The notes beneath the pieces were generated by a model. The model worked only from the letters and a program-made list of their open reading frames with translations. It was not told where the DNA came from and made no database searches. The translations under genes were made by a program, and so were the position numbers. Source: Candidatus Heritagella intestinalis (lineage in GTDB: Bacteria > Bacillota > Clostridia > Oscillospirales > Acutalibacteraceae). From it: a stretch of DNA of 64,000 nucleotides. The stretch is taken from NCBI GenBank assembly GCA_904420555.1, contig CAJFVO010000003.1:1-64000 (forward strand). The letters are read 5' to 3'. This document shows positions 52,088 through 61,457 of this stretch, piece by piece. Within the stretch, counting starts at the first letter, position 1; each line of letters starts with the position of its first letter.

Positions 52088-54529
52088 TTATTCGGGACGA
52101 TATTCCTCCATCATATAGGCTTCCAGAATATCCCCTTCCTTGATATCGGAAAAACGCTCCAGGCAGATGCCGCAGTCATAACCGTCGGCCACTTCCTTCA
52201 CGTCGTCCTTAAAGCGGCGCAGAGAGGCCACCTTGTCGTCGGCAATGATAATGCCATCGCGGACCACCCGAACCTGGGCGCTGCGGGTGATCTTGCCGTT
52301 GGTAACGTGGGCGCCGATGACAATACCCACATTGGAGATCTTGTAGGTTTCGCGGCACTCGGCGCGGCCCAGGGCCACTTCCCGGAACTTGGGAGCCAGC
52401 ATGCCCTTCATAGCGGACTCGATCTCCTCGATGCAGTCGTAGATAATGCGGTACAGGCGCATATCCACGCCGTCGCGCTTGGCATTCTCCTCGGCCACCG
52501 GGTCGGGACGCACGTTGAAGCCCACGATAATGGCGTTGGAGGCGTTGGCCAGCATGACGTCGCTCTCGTTGATGGCGCCCACAGCCCCGTGAATGACATG
52601 GACCCGCACTTCCTCGTTGGAGAGCTTCTCCAAGGACTGGCGCACGGCCTCCACAGAGCCCTGCACATCGGCCTTGACGATGACCTTCAGTTCCTTCATA
52701 TCGCCCTGCTGCATCTGGTCAAAGAGGTTATCCAGAGTGACCTTGGTCTGGGCGTTGAAGGCCTCTTCCTTCTGCTCGTTAATGCGCTGTTCCACCAGCT
52801 CACGGGCCAGGCGCTCATCGGAAACGGCGTTGAGAATATCGCCGCCGGTGGGCACTTCGTTGAGGCCGGTGATCTCCACAGGAACCGAGGGGCCGGCTTC
52901 GGACACCTTGCGGCCCTTATCGTCCATCATAGCCCGAACACGGCCCACCGTGGTGCCGGCAACCACTACGTCGCCGGTATGGAGGGTGCCGTTCTGCACC
53001 AGCACCGTGGCAATGGGACCGCGGCCCTTATCCAGACGGGCTTCCACAACGGTGCCCTTGGCGGCGCGGTCGGGGTTGGCCTTGAGCTCCTTCATGTCGG
53101 CCACCAGCAGGATCATTTCCAGCAGGTCGTCAATGCCCTGTTTCTGCTTGGCGGAAACAGGGATGCAGGGCGTGTCGCCGCCCCACTCTTCGGGCACCAG
53201 CTCGTATTCCGTCAGCTGCTGCTTTACCAGATCCGGGTTAGCGCCGGGTTTATCCATCTTGTTGATGGCTACGATAATGGAGACCCCTGCCGCCTTGGCG
53301 TGGTTGATGGCTTCTACGGTCTGGGGCATAATGCCGTCGTCAGCAGCCACTACCAGCACGGCAATGTCCGTTACCTGAGCGCCGCGGGCGCGCATGGTGG
53401 TGAAGGCCGCGTGGCCGGGGGTGTCCAGGAAGGTGATGTCCCGGTCGTCAATCTTTACCCGGTATGCGCCGATGTGCTGGGTAATGCCGCCGGCCTCGCT
53501 GGCGGTGACGTTGGCGTGACGGATGGCGTCCAGCAGGCTGGTCTTGCCGTGGTCAACGTGGCCCATAACCACCACAACGGGGGCGCGGGGAATCAGGTTG
53601 CTGTCGTCGTCTTCGCTGTCGTCGATAATGCGCTCTTCGATGGTGACAACCACTTCCTTTTCCACCTTGGCGTGGAATTCCATGGCTACCAGGCTGGCGG
53701 TGTCGAAGTCGATGACATCGTTGACCGTGGCCATGGTGCCCATCATCATGAGCTTCTTAATAACCTCGGCGGCGGTAGCCTTCAGACGCAGGGCCAGCTC
53801 ACCCACGGTAATCTCATCGGGAATCTGCACAGTGATGGGCTTCGCCTTGCGCTCCATGGCGATACGGCGCAGACGCTCTGCCTCGGTTTCCTTGCGGGAG
53901 TTGCGGGGCTTGCCCCGGCGCTGGCTCCGCTGGGTGATCTTCTGCTTCTGCACCGTGTTGTCCGTACGGACCTTTTCGGAAGCCAGGCGGTCATATTTTT
54001 CGTTATAGCGCTCAATGTCCACATTGGAGGCCCGGGTGTCTACCAGACGGCTGGTAGAACGCTGGATGGAACCGGAAGTGGAAGGGGTTTCCTGGGGCTG
54101 AGCCGGCTGAGACTTGGGAGCCTGGGGCTTTTGCTGGCCGCCTTTGGCTGCCGGGGCAGCGCTGGCGCGGTTGTCAGAGCGTTTTTTCTGCTGCTGAGCC
54201 TGGCCGTTGTTCTGACCGGCCTTTGCCCCAGCGGCTTTTTTGCCCTGCTGGTTCTGCTGGCCTTGCTGCCGGCGGGGTTCTTCCTGCCGGGGAGCGGCTG
54301 CCGCAGCCTGGGGCTTGGGGTCGGGCTGGTTGTCGGCAAAGTATTCGTCCAGGCTTGCCAGTTCCCGCTCCTGGGTGAAGCTGTCCAGTACTACGTCCAG
54401 TTCATCTTCTGTCAGGGCGGTCATATATTTCTTGGTGGTGTCACAGTGCTTTTGCAGCTGTTCAATTACAAATTTATTGGGCACGTTCAGGTCCTTGGCC
54501 ACTTCGTGCACCCGATATTTAATCATCAT
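52088..54529 (-). CDS. infB: Translation initiation factor IF-2
   Basis: An 813-residue GTPase that places initiator tRNA on the 30S subunit. The N-terminal IF2_N module ([20 protein letters not shown]) is followed by a long Gln/Ala/Pro-rich linker (about residues 70-165). The G domain has [19 protein letters not shown] (G1), [16 protein letters not shown] (G3) and [13 protein letters not shown] (G4). C-terminal domains II-IV follow, ending near [17 protein letters not shown]. Two adjacent ATGs overlap the ylxQ stop. Linker composition varies freely in the family. Confidence 0.98.
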   Translation of the reverse strand: MMIKYRVHEVAKDLNVPNKFVIEQLQKHCDTTKKYMTALTEDELDVVLDSFTQERELASLDEYFADNQPDPKPQAAAAAPRQEEPRRQQGQQNQQGKKAAGAKAGQNNGQAQQQKKRSDNRASAAPAAKGGQQKPQAPKSQPAQPQETPSTSGSIQRSTSRLVDTRASNVDIERYNEKYDRLASEKVRTDNTVQKQKITQRSQRRGKPRNSRKETEAERLRRIAMERKAKPITVQIPDEITVGELALRLKATAAEVIKKLMMMGTMATVNDVIDFDTASLVAMEFHAKVEKEVVVTIEERIIDDSEDDDSNLIPRAPVVVVMGHVDHGKTSLLDAIRHANVTASEAGGITQHIGAYRVKIDDRDITFLDTPGHAAFTTMRARGAQVTDIAVLVVAADDGIMPQTVEAINHAKAAGVSIIVAINKMDKPGANPDLVKQQLTEYELVPEEWGGDTPCIPVSAKQKQGIDDLLEMILLVADMKELKANPDRAAKGTVVEARLDKGRGPIATVLVQNGTLHTGDVVVAGTTVGRVRAMMDDKGRKVSEAGPSVPVEITGLNEVPTGGDILNAVSDERLARELVEQRINEQKEEAFNAQTKVTLDNLFDQMQQGDMKELKVIVKADVQGSVEAVRQSLEKLSNEEVRVHVIHGAVGAINESDVMLANASNAIIVGFNVRPDPVAEENAKRDGVDMRLYRIIYDCIEEIESAMKGMLAPKFREVALGRAECRETYKISNVGIVIGAHVTNGKITRSAQVRVVRDGIIIADDKVASLRRFKDDVKEVADGYDCGICLERFSDIKEGDILEAYMMEEYRPE

Positions 54530-54861
54530 ACGGATTCCCTACCTTTCTCTGCGTCGGCCTCCTGTATCCGGGCTTTTAAAGCTTTGGCAAAGCCTTCGTC
54601 CAGGACAGCTACAATACCGGCCTTCTTTCCGATTGCCTGGCTGACGCTCTCTATGGTCTCATGGATCACAAGGACCGGCGTTTCTGCCCGCTCTGCGGAA
54701 AACCGTACTCCCGCAGCGGTTTTGGCGGAAATGTCCTCCGCCACCAGGACCAGATACGCCTTTCCCTTCCGGAGGGATTCCTCCACCGCGTCCCGGCCCC
54801 AGGAGAGTTTCCCGGCCCGTCGGGCGATTCCCAGAAGAGAGAGCAGCCTATTTATGTTCAC
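54526..54861 (-). CDS. ylxQ: Ribosomal L7Ae-family protein YlxQ
   Basis: A 111-residue L7Ae/L30e/S12e/Gadd45-family RNA-binding protein, likely binding kink-turn RNA. The motif [20 protein letters not shown] and the hydrophobic [15 protein letters not shown] are characteristic. It lies between ylxR and infB with four-base overlaps on both sides (stop/start at 54858-54861 and 54526-54529), showing tight translational coupling. Confidence 0.9.
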   Translation of the reverse strand: MNINRLLSLLGIARRAGKLSWGRDAVEESLRKGKAYLVLVAEDISAKTAAGVRFSAERAETPVLVIHETIESVSQAIGKKAGIVAVLDEGFAKALKARIQEADAEKGRESV

Positions 54862-55154
54862 GGTTGAATCTCCTCCTCCATGCGGTCATAGACCTTTTCC
54901 GGAATTTTACAGGAGAAAGCCTTTTCAAACCGCCGGGCTTTCCGGGCGGCCCGCAGACAGTCCACGTTCCGGCACACATAAGCGCCCCTGCCCGGCTTGC
55001 GTCCGCTCAGGTCCAGGGAAACCTCCCCCGCCTGGATTATATTGCCGTCTGCGTCTTTCTGGTCCGGGCCTTTGACCACCCGCACCAATTCCCGTTTGGG
55101 CTTCATTTCTCCGCATCCGGTACACATCCGCATGGGAACGCGTTTCTGCCGCAT
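54858..55154 (-). CDS. ylxR: RNA-binding protein YlxR (DUF448)
   Basis: A 98-residue protein of the YlxR/RnpM family. Recent work links YlxR to RNase P or nucleoid-associated regulation in some Firmicutes. The core RMCTGCGEMKPKRELVRVV and the later GRGAYVCRNVDCLRAAR are the family signature, with four cysteines. ATG 55154 has AAGGAGG upstream; the frame is open seven codons further. It follows nusA by 45 bases. Confidence 0.93.
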   Translation of the reverse strand: MRQKRVPMRMCTGCGEMKPKRELVRVVKGPDQKDADGNIIQAGEVSLDLSGRKPGRGAYVCRNVDCLRAARKARRFEKAFSCKIPEKVYDRMEEEIQP

Positions 55155-55199
55155 AAGCATCCTCCTTCTGACCATGATTTGTTTTGTGGGGGAATGGGA

Positions 55200-56255
55200 T
55201 TAGGCCTCGTCTTCCCCGTAGAAGCCGCTTTCCGGCTTAATGTCGATTTTCCACCCGGTGAGGCGGGCTGCCAGACGGGCGTTCTGCCCCTTGTTGCCGA
55301 TGGCCAGGGAAAGCTGGCTGTCCGGTACCGTTACCCGGCAGGCGTGGGTGCCGTCCTCGGCCAAGTCCACTGCCAGGACTTCGGCGGGAGAAAGGGCGGA
55401 AGCGATAAACTTGGCGGGGTCGTCGCTGTATTCCACGATGTCGATTTTTTCGCCGCCCAGCTCGTTGACAATGCTGCTGACCCGGGAGCCCCGAGCGCCG
55501 ATGCAGGCGCCTACTGCGTCCACATCCGGGTTGTGGCTGATGACCGCCAGCTTGGTGCGGGAGCCGGCCTCACGGGAAACCGCCTTGATTTCCACAGTGC
55601 CGTCATAGATTTCGGGGACCTCTGTTTCAAACAGGCGCTTCACCAGGTCCGGGTGGGTGCGAGAGATAACAGCCCGGGGGCCGCGTTCGCTTTCCTTGAC
55701 GTCCACCACATAGACCTTGATATAGTCGCCTTCCTTGAGGTTTTCATCGCCTACCTGTTCGTTGTGGGGCAAAACAGCCTCCGCCTTGCCAATGCGCAGG
55801 GTGGCCGAGCCGGTACGGGGGTCAATGCGCTCTACCAGCGCACTGACCAGTTCCTGATGCTTGCTCTGGAATTCCTGCATCATCTGACCCCGCTCGCCAT
55901 CCCGGATGCCCTGGCGGATAATATTCCGGGCGGTCTGGGCGGCAATCCGGCCAAACTGCTTGGTGTCCAGACGGGTGCCCACTACGCCGCCAATTTGAAT
56001 GGTGGGGGAAATCTTCCGGGCCTTTTCCAGAGAAATTTCCGTGTTGGGGTCCATGACTTCTTCTACTACGGTCTTTTTGAGAAATACCTCAAATTTGCCG
56101 GTAGTGTCGTCCATGTTGATAATCACGTCTTCCGTACCATAGCTGTTTTTGCAGGCGGTAATGATTGCCTTGCGGATTTTATCCATCATAAAATCCACCG
56201 GAATGCCCCGCTCTTTTTCCAACAGCTGCAGGGCCTCAAATACTTCGTTGTTCAT
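55200..56255 (-). CDS. nusA: Transcription termination/antitermination protein NusA
   Basis: A 351-residue elongation factor affecting pausing, termination and antitermination. The N-terminal RNA-polymerase-binding domain starts NNEVFEALQLLEKERGI; the S1 domain includes NLKEGDYIKVYVVDVKESER, and two KH domains cover RTHPDLVKRLFETEVPEI and VGACIGARGSRVSSIVNEL through IGNKGQNARLAARLTGW. The acidic C-terminal repeats of proteobacterial NusA are absent, as usual in Firmicutes. ATG 56255 has GGAGGATG upstream. Confidence 0.97.
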   Translation of the reverse strand: MNNEVFEALQLLEKERGIPVDFMMDKIRKAIITACKNSYGTEDVIINMDDTTGKFEVFLKKTVVEEVMDPNTEISLEKARKISPTIQIGGVVGTRLDTKQFGRIAAQTARNIIRQGIRDGERGQMMQEFQSKHQELVSALVERIDPRTGSATLRIGKAEAVLPHNEQVGDENLKEGDYIKVYVVDVKESERGPRAVISRTHPDLVKRLFETEVPEIYDGTVEIKAVSREAGSRTKLAVISHNPDVDAVGACIGARGSRVSSIVNELGGEKIDIVEYSDDPAKFIASALSPAEVLAVDLAEDGTHACRVTVPDSQLSLAIGNKGQNARLAARLTGWKIDIKPESGFYGEDEA

Positions 56256-56256
56256 A

Positions 56257-56775
56257 TCACGCATCCTCCAGAAAATCTTCCTCCATCACCCGCACGGACA
56301 CCAGGTCCCCAGGGGCAATGGTGGTGGTTTCGGCTTCATCTTCTCCTGTTTGCAGGGTTACGCTCCCATCGTCGTTGCGGGCGCGCAGGATTCCCCCCAC
56401 CTCCCGGGTGCCGTCCGGCAGGGGTCGGATGAGCTTGGCGATGACAAAGCAGTCCAGAAACGCCTCAAAGTGTTCGGGCCGGGTCAGCTCCCGGTTAATG
56501 CCCGGGGAGCTCACCTCCAGGCAGTAGCTGCCGTCAATGGGGTCCAGCTCATCCAGCGGGCCGTTGACGGCGCGGCTCATGGCCTCGCAGTCCTCAATGC
56601 CCACACCTTCTGGCTTGTCAATGAAAATCCGCAGATACCACAGGGCGCCCTCCTTGACAAAACGGACGTCCCATACGGTCAGGCCCAGGCCTTCGGCAAT
56701 GGGCTGGGCCAGCTTCCACACAGCTGCCGCAGTGCCTCCCTGGCGTTTCTTTTTGTTTTTTTTGCTGTCTGCCAA
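56257..56775 (-). CDS. rimP: Ribosome maturation factor RimP
   Basis: A 172-residue 30S assembly factor. Visible are LGLTVWDVRFVKEGALWYLR, IFIDKPEGVGIEDCEAMSR and SYCLEVSSPGINRELTRPEH, the signature of the family (DUF150). The start is not obvious; I choose TTG at 56775 because GAGGTG lies six bases upstream, giving MADSKKNKKKRQ. A GTG three codons earlier sits inside that ribosome site. The lysine-rich N-terminal extension is longer than in most homologues. It is the first gene of the operon. Confidence 0.95.
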   Translation of the reverse strand: MADSKKNKKKRQGGTAAAVWKLAQPIAEGLGLTVWDVRFVKEGALWYLRIFIDKPEGVGIEDCEAMSRAVNGPLDELDPIDGSYCLEVSSPGINRELTRPEHFEAFLDCFVIAKLIRPLPDGTREVGGILRARNDDGSVTLQTGEDEAETTTIAPGDLVSVRVMEEDFLEDA

Positions 56776-56846
56776 ATCATTCACCTCTAATACAAACAAA
56801 AGAGCGGGTCGCCCCACTCTTTTATCCTCATCCTATACTTTTAATT

Positions 56847-56875
56847 ATTGTATCACAAAGGCCCCTGGATTGCAA
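56847..56875 (-). promoter_or_regulatory. Promoter of the rimP-to-ribF operon
   Basis: Minus-strand TTGCAA (56870-56875), 17-base spacer, TACAAT (56847-56852), about 70 bases before rimP. Confidence 0.65.
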
Positions 56876-56892
56876 GAGTGCAAACCGCCGAA

Positions 56893-56926
56893 AAACGGGC
56901 TTTTTCCCGGTGGAAAGCCGTTTTTT
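56893..56926 (-). terminator. spoVT terminator
   Basis: AACGGGCTTT and AAAGCCGTT arms with one bulge and T-rich flanks in both orientations. Confidence 0.65.
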
Positions 56927-56927
56927 C

Positions 56928-57473
56928 TCAAGGCTCTTCCATTTGGCTGCCCAAAAAAGCGGCGGCGGCCTGTACCAGACGGGTGCGGGTCTCGCCGGGC
57001 TCCTGCTGGGGGCCCTCTTTATCCAGCAGGGCCACCGCCCCCAATACGTCCCCATTCGCCAGAACGGGATACATCACCGCCGCTGGGCGAGGCACCCCTT
57101 CCAGGGGAAGGAGCCGCTGGCTGTTGGGGGCCCAGGTATAATTCTTCCGGTTTTGGAGATACTGTTCCAGTTCCGGGGAAATGCGCCGCTCCATGACCTC
57201 CCGCTTGGAGATGCCTGCGGCGGCCACCACATGGTCGCTGTCACACACAATGGCCGGGCCACCGGCCACTTGGAACAATACCTCAGCGCACTTGCCGGCC
57301 ATAGAGGACAACTCTCCCACCGGGGAATACTTGCGGAAAATTACGCCGCCCTGGGCGTCGGTGTAGATTTCCAGGGGGTCGCCCTCCCGAATGCGCAGGG
57401 TGCGCCGGATTTCTTTGGGTATAACAACGCGACCTAAGTCGTCGATTCTTCTGACAATTCCGGTTGCTTTCAT
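56928..57473 (-). CDS. spoVT: Stage V sporulation regulator SpoVT
   Basis: A 181-residue transition-state-type regulator. The N-terminal AbrB swapped-hairpin DNA-binding domain (MKATGIVRRIDDLGRVVIP, IPKEIRRTLRIREGDPLEIY) is followed by a GAF-like domain (about residues 60-175), with LLPLEGVPRPAAVMYPVLAN. This pair of domains defines SpoVT, a forespore regulator in spore formers. The internal Met is chosen because AbrB domains start MKATGIVR; AAAGGA is about 12 bases upstream. It implies a sporulation-capable host or ancestor. Confidence 0.95.
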   Translation of the reverse strand: MKATGIVRRIDDLGRVVIPKEIRRTLRIREGDPLEIYTDAQGGVIFRKYSPVGELSSMAGKCAEVLFQVAGGPAIVCDSDHVVAAAGISKREVMERRISPELEQYLQNRKNYTWAPNSQRLLPLEGVPRPAAVMYPVLANGDVLGAVALLDKEGPQQEPGETRTRLVQAAAAFLGSQMEEP

Positions 57474-57605
57474 GGTTCTGACCATTCCTTTCTCTCCGAG
57501 ATAGGGGAATCGTGCCGGTTCCGAAATTGCGCCCAGTCTTTGGCGCAAAGGCACAACCCCAAGGCTGAAAACAACGCATCAGCCTTCTCCTCCGACAATA
57601 GGGTT

Positions 57606-57642
57606 TGTCAAAGGTAGTATCTGTCAAATCAGGAAAAGTATG
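57606..57642 (-). promoter_or_regulatory. Repeats upstream of spoVT
   Basis: Two TTTGACA copies on the minus strand (57606-57612 and 57622-57628), 16 bases apart, with CATACTT (57636-57642) just upstream. CATACTT resembles a forespore sigma -10, but I see no good matching -35, so this is only a candidate control region. Confidence 0.35.
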
Positions 57643-57673
57643 CGGTAGAATTTTTGCATAAATTAAAGAAAAG

Positions 57674-57699
57674 GCCGCCTTTCAAAAAGAAAAGGCGGC
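57674..57699 (-). terminator. Terminator of the ABC/lipoprotein operon
   Basis: GCCGCCTTT pairs with AAAGGCGGC around eight bases, then CTTTTCTTT on the minus strand. Confidence 0.75.
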
Positions 57700-57724
57700 G
57701 AACTATCAAAATGTTTGGTGAAAA

Positions 57725-58387
57725 TTAGTCTTCTTCCTCGTAGGGGCGGAGAGCGCCGCTCTCCATGAGATAAATTTCATCGGAGAGCTCCTGGAGGGTG
57801 GGCAGGTCATGGCAGGAAATGAGCACCAGGGCCCCCCGCTCCCGCTGGTCGTGGAGAATCTCTTTGAGCATGGCTACGCCGTCACTGTCCAGGGCATTGG
57901 TGGGCTCGTCCAGAATGATGATATCCGGCTCCTCCATCACCGCTGCGGCAATGCCCAGCCGCTGCTTCATGCCCAGAGAGTATTTCCGGTACTTCTTCTT
58001 GTCGTCGGGGTCCAGGCCCACCCGGGCAATGGTCTGGCGAATCTCCTCCGGGCCAACGCTGTGCTTGATGGAGGCCAGCAGCTTCAGGTTGTCAAACCCG
58101 GAATAGGCGTCCAGAAAGGCGGGGTTCTCAATGAGGATGCCCACGCTCTCCGGAAAGGTGATGTCCTTGCCCAGCCGCTTGCCGTTGATGACAATGCTCC
58201 CAGAGGTAGGGGTGATCAGGCCGCAGACCAGACGCATAAGCATGGTCTTGCCGGAACCGTTGACGCCCTTGAGGCCGGTGATCTTCCCCGACTCCAAATG
58301 GAGGTTGACATGGTCGATAATGCGCTTGCCTTTAATATCTTTTACCAGATCGGTGATTTCAATGGTGGTGGGATTGGCGGTTTTCAT
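57725..58387 (-). CDS. ABC transporter ATPase (BcrA-like)
   Basis: A 220-residue ABC ATPase, last in its operon. Walker A is GVNGSGKT near residue 40, the Q-loop region leads to the signature YSLGMKQRLGIA, and Walker B is DIIILDEPTNALD; the switch His is in LISCHDL. The stretch VGILIENPAFLDAYSGFDNL is typical of the BcrA/lantibiotic-immunity and bacteriocin-associated ATPase subgroup. It follows two permease genes by one base, so a complete ABC-2 transporter is made. Direction and substrate are not known; export of, or protection from, a peptide is the usual role of this subgroup. Confidence 0.9.
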   Translation of the reverse strand: MKTANPTTIEITDLVKDIKGKRIIDHVNLHLESGKITGLKGVNGSGKTMLMRLVCGLITPTSGSIVINGKRLGKDITFPESVGILIENPAFLDAYSGFDNLKLLASIKHSVGPEEIRQTIARVGLDPDDKKKYRKYSLGMKQRLGIAAAVMEEPDIIILDEPTNALDSDGVAMLKEILHDQRERGALVLISCHDLPTLQELSDEIYLMESGALRPYEEED

Positions 58388-58388
58388 G

Positions 58389-59234
58389 TTAGCCCTCTCC
58401 TTTCAAAATGTCTCGGCGCTGGAAGACCAGGCCGCCTACGATGACTGCAACAACCAGGATAATCACGGAGACCAGCATCCCCGTATTGAGCCCCACGCCG
58501 TTTGCCATGATCATATGGCTGCGCAGAGGCATAGCGTAATTGCCGATGCAGAAGGGCGAAACATAATAAGCGGAGATCAACAGGATGGCCGCAGTGACAA
58601 TATAGCTGTAAAACGGCTTGATAAATAGGGACAGGGTCATTTGGAAAAGGTTGAGGGCCGCCATGACCAGCAGCGGCAGCACCAATATCTGCGGGGTCAG
58701 GGTGGCGGGAGGCTGGTAATCCGGCACCATCTGGCAGATGGAGAAGATATCCGGGGAGAGCTCCATGGACAGGGAATTGCCCGTGACCAGGCACCCTACT
58801 GCGAAAATGGCCCACGCCAGCAGGAAAAAGGCCACCACAGAGGCCACATTCCAGACGCATTTGGAGAGCCACCACAGCTGCCGCCCGCCGGAACGAATGA
58901 GAATGTTCTGGCCGAATTCCTCCAGGTCGTTAAAGGGGTAATACAGGGTAATGTAGGCCAGAAGCAGGTAGCTCAGCAGCCAGAAGGCCGGCAAGCGGAA
59001 GGGATTGCCTGGCTCGGGAATGTATTCATCCATGCCGCCAAAGGCATAGAGCAAGGTGTTGCCCAGAGTGGCCTGCACCGGCACCTCCGGCTTGGCCCCT
59101 ACGTTATAGCTGTAAACGACAATATACGCGCTGACAAACATAATGCAGAAGGCCACCGCTGCGGCAATATAGCGCCGGTAAGTGGAGCGGAAGCCGTTTT
59201 TTAAATCGTACCAGAGGAGTTTACAAAACATCAT
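58389..59234 (-). CDS. ABC-2 type permease, first subunit
   Basis: A 281-residue integral membrane protein with about six helices: one at 24-44, a long extracytoplasmic loop (about 50-85, with GGMDEYIPEPGNPFRLP), and further helices at 85-105, 125-150, 185-210, 215-235 and 248-270. No nucleotide-binding motif. It overlaps the upstream permease gene by 14 bases and is followed one base later by the ATPase gene. Sequence similarity to a named family is weak, but topology and position make it a transporter subunit. Confidence 0.8.
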   Translation of the reverse strand: MMFCKLLWYDLKNGFRSTYRRYIAAAVAFCIMFVSAYIVVYSYNVGAKPEVPVQATLGNTLLYAFGGMDEYIPEPGNPFRLPAFWLLSYLLLAYITLYYPFNDLEEFGQNILIRSGGRQLWWLSKCVWNVASVVAFFLLAWAIFAVGCLVTGNSLSMELSPDIFSICQMVPDYQPPATLTPQILVLPLLVMAALNLFQMTLSLFIKPFYSYIVTAAILLISAYYVSPFCIGNYAMPLRSHMIMANGVGLNTGMLVSVIILVVAVIVGGLVFQRRDILKGEG

Positions 59235-60090
59235 CTTTCGCCCCCTTAATCCAGGTGACCCCCAGAGTGAATACCAGCAGCAAAATCAGCCAGATGAGGA
59301 TGGGCAGCCCCAGTACCGCGTTCATGGCGTATCCTCGGAGGAAATCCATGGGGGATATGGCGATAAAATCAGTAATGGTGCCCAGCACGTTATCCTGCAA
59401 ATACTGGACGGCCAAGACCCCCAGGAAGGGCAGGAGAATCACGGCGAATTTGTTCTTGACGAAAAACGCCAATGCCACACAGGCGGCGGCAAACAGCCCG
59501 GCAAAGACAAAATCCAGCAGAATAATGCAACACACAAATACCACTGGAGCCCGGAAAAAAAGTTCCCGCAAAAAATGGGAATCCATAGTATAGTATATCC
59601 AATAAAATTGCTTGGGGAAATAGGCGGGGATAAAGCAGGCCACTGCCAGAACATTCAGTACCAGGGGAATGGCCACAGCCGCTCCGCCGGCCAAAAAGGT
59701 GGCGATGTATTTGGCCAGGAAATACTGGCTTTTCTTTGTGCTGCGGGAGACCATCTGGGCCACATAGCCGGACTTGCGCTCCGTGCAATAGGACCAGCCA
59801 TAGGCCAGCCCAGCCAGCAGGGGCAGCAACATATAGAACAATGCGGTCATGGGAAACTGATGGTCACTGCCAATCCAATTACTATATACAGTATTGATAG
59901 GATACATAGGATTGAAAGGCTCCCCTTCCAGAAGCTGTTCCGTCATGGCATTCATTTCCAGGCCGCGACAATAATTGGCGATATTCTGCCCCGCGCTGAT
60001 CATGGCAATGATAATACCAATGGCCATAGAAATTAAAAACATCTTATTCGAAAAGGCTTTTTTTAGTTCAATTTTTAAAAGTGAGCCCAT
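59221..60090 (-). CDS. ABC-2 type permease, second subunit
   Basis: A 289-residue six-helix membrane protein with the short basic N-terminus MGSLLKIELKKAFSNKMFL typical of ABC-2 permeases. A long extracytoplasmic stretch (about residues 35-75) follows helix 1; helices lie at about 78-98, 125-150, 175-205, 210-230 and 258-280. It differs from the other permease in sequence, so the transporter is a heterodimer. AAAGGAG precedes the ATG. Substrate unknown. Confidence 0.8.
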   Translation of the reverse strand: MGSLLKIELKKAFSNKMFLISMAIGIIIAMISAGQNIANYCRGLEMNAMTEQLLEGEPFNPMYPINTVYSNWIGSDHQFPMTALFYMLLPLLAGLAYGWSYCTERKSGYVAQMVSRSTKKSQYFLAKYIATFLAGGAAVAIPLVLNVLAVACFIPAYFPKQFYWIYYTMDSHFLRELFFRAPVVFVCCIILLDFVFAGLFAAACVALAFFVKNKFAVILLPFLGVLAVQYLQDNVLGTITDFIAISPMDFLRGYAMNAVLGLPILIWLILLLVFTLGVTWIKGAKDDVL

Positions 60091-60116
60091 TTTCTCACTC
60101 CTTTCTCACGGGTTCC

Positions 60117-60818
60117 TCACGGGGTCAGGGGGATGCTGTTCCCGTTGAGGCCGTCCCCCATCCCAATGTACAGGGCTAAGCCCTGGGTGTCATTGAGATA
60201 AGGCCCGGGGTTTTTGGCGTCCGGAACGGAATCATCCAGGCACCAGCCCAACTGGAAGGTCCTTTCTTCCCCAGGGTCCAGCCAGTAGGAATAGTAGCGG
60301 TCCTCTACCTCCGGGTCGCCGCTAAAGTAGCAGGGAGGGGGAGAATAATAGCTGCCCTTCTCCTGATAGCTCTCTTCCAGGGTTCGATTGACCAGAATCA
60401 CCTCTTCCATGGTGTCGTTGGTATCGCACTTGCTGCGCTCCGGGCCCTCCGTCTTTTTCACATGGATATCCACCAGGACAAAGTTTAAATCCGTGATATA
60501 ATCTGCCAGGAAGTCCTTTTCCGGCAGGCCTGCGTCGGCGTAGGTATCAAAAATCTGCACGTTCTCTACAGAAAATTCATAGGATATCGGATAGGATTCA
60601 TTCTGATAGAAAGCGTAGGTCCGATAAGACAGGGTAATCCCTTGATAGGGCTTCTCCGGGTCGCTTTCCAAAGGGGTTTGGGAAGAGCCGCTTTCCTGCT
60701 GGGAGACCAAAACCCCTCCGTTGCCGGAATTGGCGTCGGATGGGGCCTGCTCCTGACAGGCAGTGGCGAAGAGCAGTAGCGCTGCCGCAGGAATGGCCCA
60801 AAATTTTTTCCAGTTCAT
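60117..60818 (-). CDS. Lipoprotein of the ABC-linked trio (233 aa)
   Basis: A 233-residue predicted lipoprotein: MNWKKFWAIPAAALLLFATA then Cys at residue 21. The mature part has the blocks NVQIFDTYADAGLP, FVLVDIHVKKTEGPE, and YYSYWLDPGEERTFQLGW. These match blocks of the 61458-62201 protein, so the two are paralogues. The domain looks like an immunoglobulin-like extracellular fold (DUF5067/DUF4352 style), but I cannot name it. It is upstream of the permeases and likely works with the transporter at the outer face of the membrane. Confidence 0.75.
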   Translation of the reverse strand: MNWKKFWAIPAAALLLFATACQEQAPSDANSGNGGVLVSQQESGSSQTPLESDPEKPYQGITLSYRTYAFYQNESYPISYEFSVENVQIFDTYADAGLPEKDFLADYITDLNFVLVDIHVKKTEGPERSKCDTNDTMEEVILVNRTLEESYQEKGSYYSPPPCYFSGDPEVEDRYYSYWLDPGEERTFQLGWCLDDSVPDAKNPGPYLNDTQGLALYIGMGDGLNGNSIPLTP

Positions 60819-60835
60819 ACAATCAATCCTTCAGT

Positions 60836-61453
60836 TCACGATTTTTCCGGAATCACCTGCATCAGCTTCTCTGTAGGCCACATGGAAATCAATAGATAGG
60901 TGTCCTTGTTTCGCACATACTCCGTACTCGCGCCGGTATGATTTAATACCGCAAAAGGAAGCCGTACAACCATTTCGGAATCAGCAGATAAACGGAATCC
61001 GTTAGGAGTCGTTTCGGGGTAAACAAGGAGCCAAAGGTCTTCTTGTACCTGATACCAATCTCGTCCCGTCACCAAAATGGTGTTGACTAAATCAATATGC
61101 TGGTTGCTGTCGTCTTCACTGGGGCAGTTGTTTCGGAACTTGGCCTCCACCTCGTAAACCGTGGAAAAGAGGGGTTCTTCCCCGTCCCAGAATTCTTCCG
61201 GGGTGGTGTCAAACTCTTTGAGGTATTCCTCTAAAGGGGTAACCTTTGCCGAAACAATCTGTACTTCATAGTCGCTGCGGATATCATCGGCATTGACGAA
61301 GAAATCATCTTCATAAGCGGCTGTTTCCCCCATGGGGTAAATGATGCGCTCCCCATCATTCCGGTTTAGGTTGACCGCCCAAATGCGCAGCCCCACACCC
61401 GTACAGAAAACCACAGCCAGACAAACGGCCAAAATTTTTTTCCAGTTCTTCAT
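60836..61453 (-). CDS. Membrane-anchored protein of the ABC-linked trio (205 aa)
   Basis: A 205-residue protein with the same MKNWKKILA-type N-terminus as its two neighbours but without a convincing lipobox, so it is probably held by an uncleaved signal anchor (about residues 7-26). The extracellular part starts ERIIYPMGETAAYEDDFFVN and has VQIVSAKVTPLEEYLKEFD and FSTVYEVEAKFRNNCP. This pattern of a strand, an insertion and another strand resembles its neighbours and DUF5028-like proteins. GAGGAGTGAG precedes the ATG; it starts four bases after the next gene's stop. Confidence 0.7.
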   Translation of the reverse strand: MKNWKKILAVCLAVVFCTGVGLRIWAVNLNRNDGERIIYPMGETAAYEDDFFVNADDIRSDYEVQIVSAKVTPLEEYLKEFDTTPEEFWDGEEPLFSTVYEVEAKFRNNCPSEDDSNQHIDLVNTILVTGRDWYQVQEDLWLLVYPETTPNGFRLSADSEMVVRLPFAVLNHTGASTEYVRNKDTYLLISMWPTEKLMQVIPEKS

Positions 61454-61457
61454 GTTC

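Noticed and set aside
52307-55075. Long plus-strand open frame opposite infB, ylxQ and ylxR
   Set aside because: Antisense to conserved genes; repeated G/H/L-rich composition is typical of mirror frames.
57636-57642. Forespore sigma -10-like CATACTT upstream of spoVT
   Set aside because: No matching -35 at the required spacing, so a sporulation promoter is not claimed; only the region is noted.
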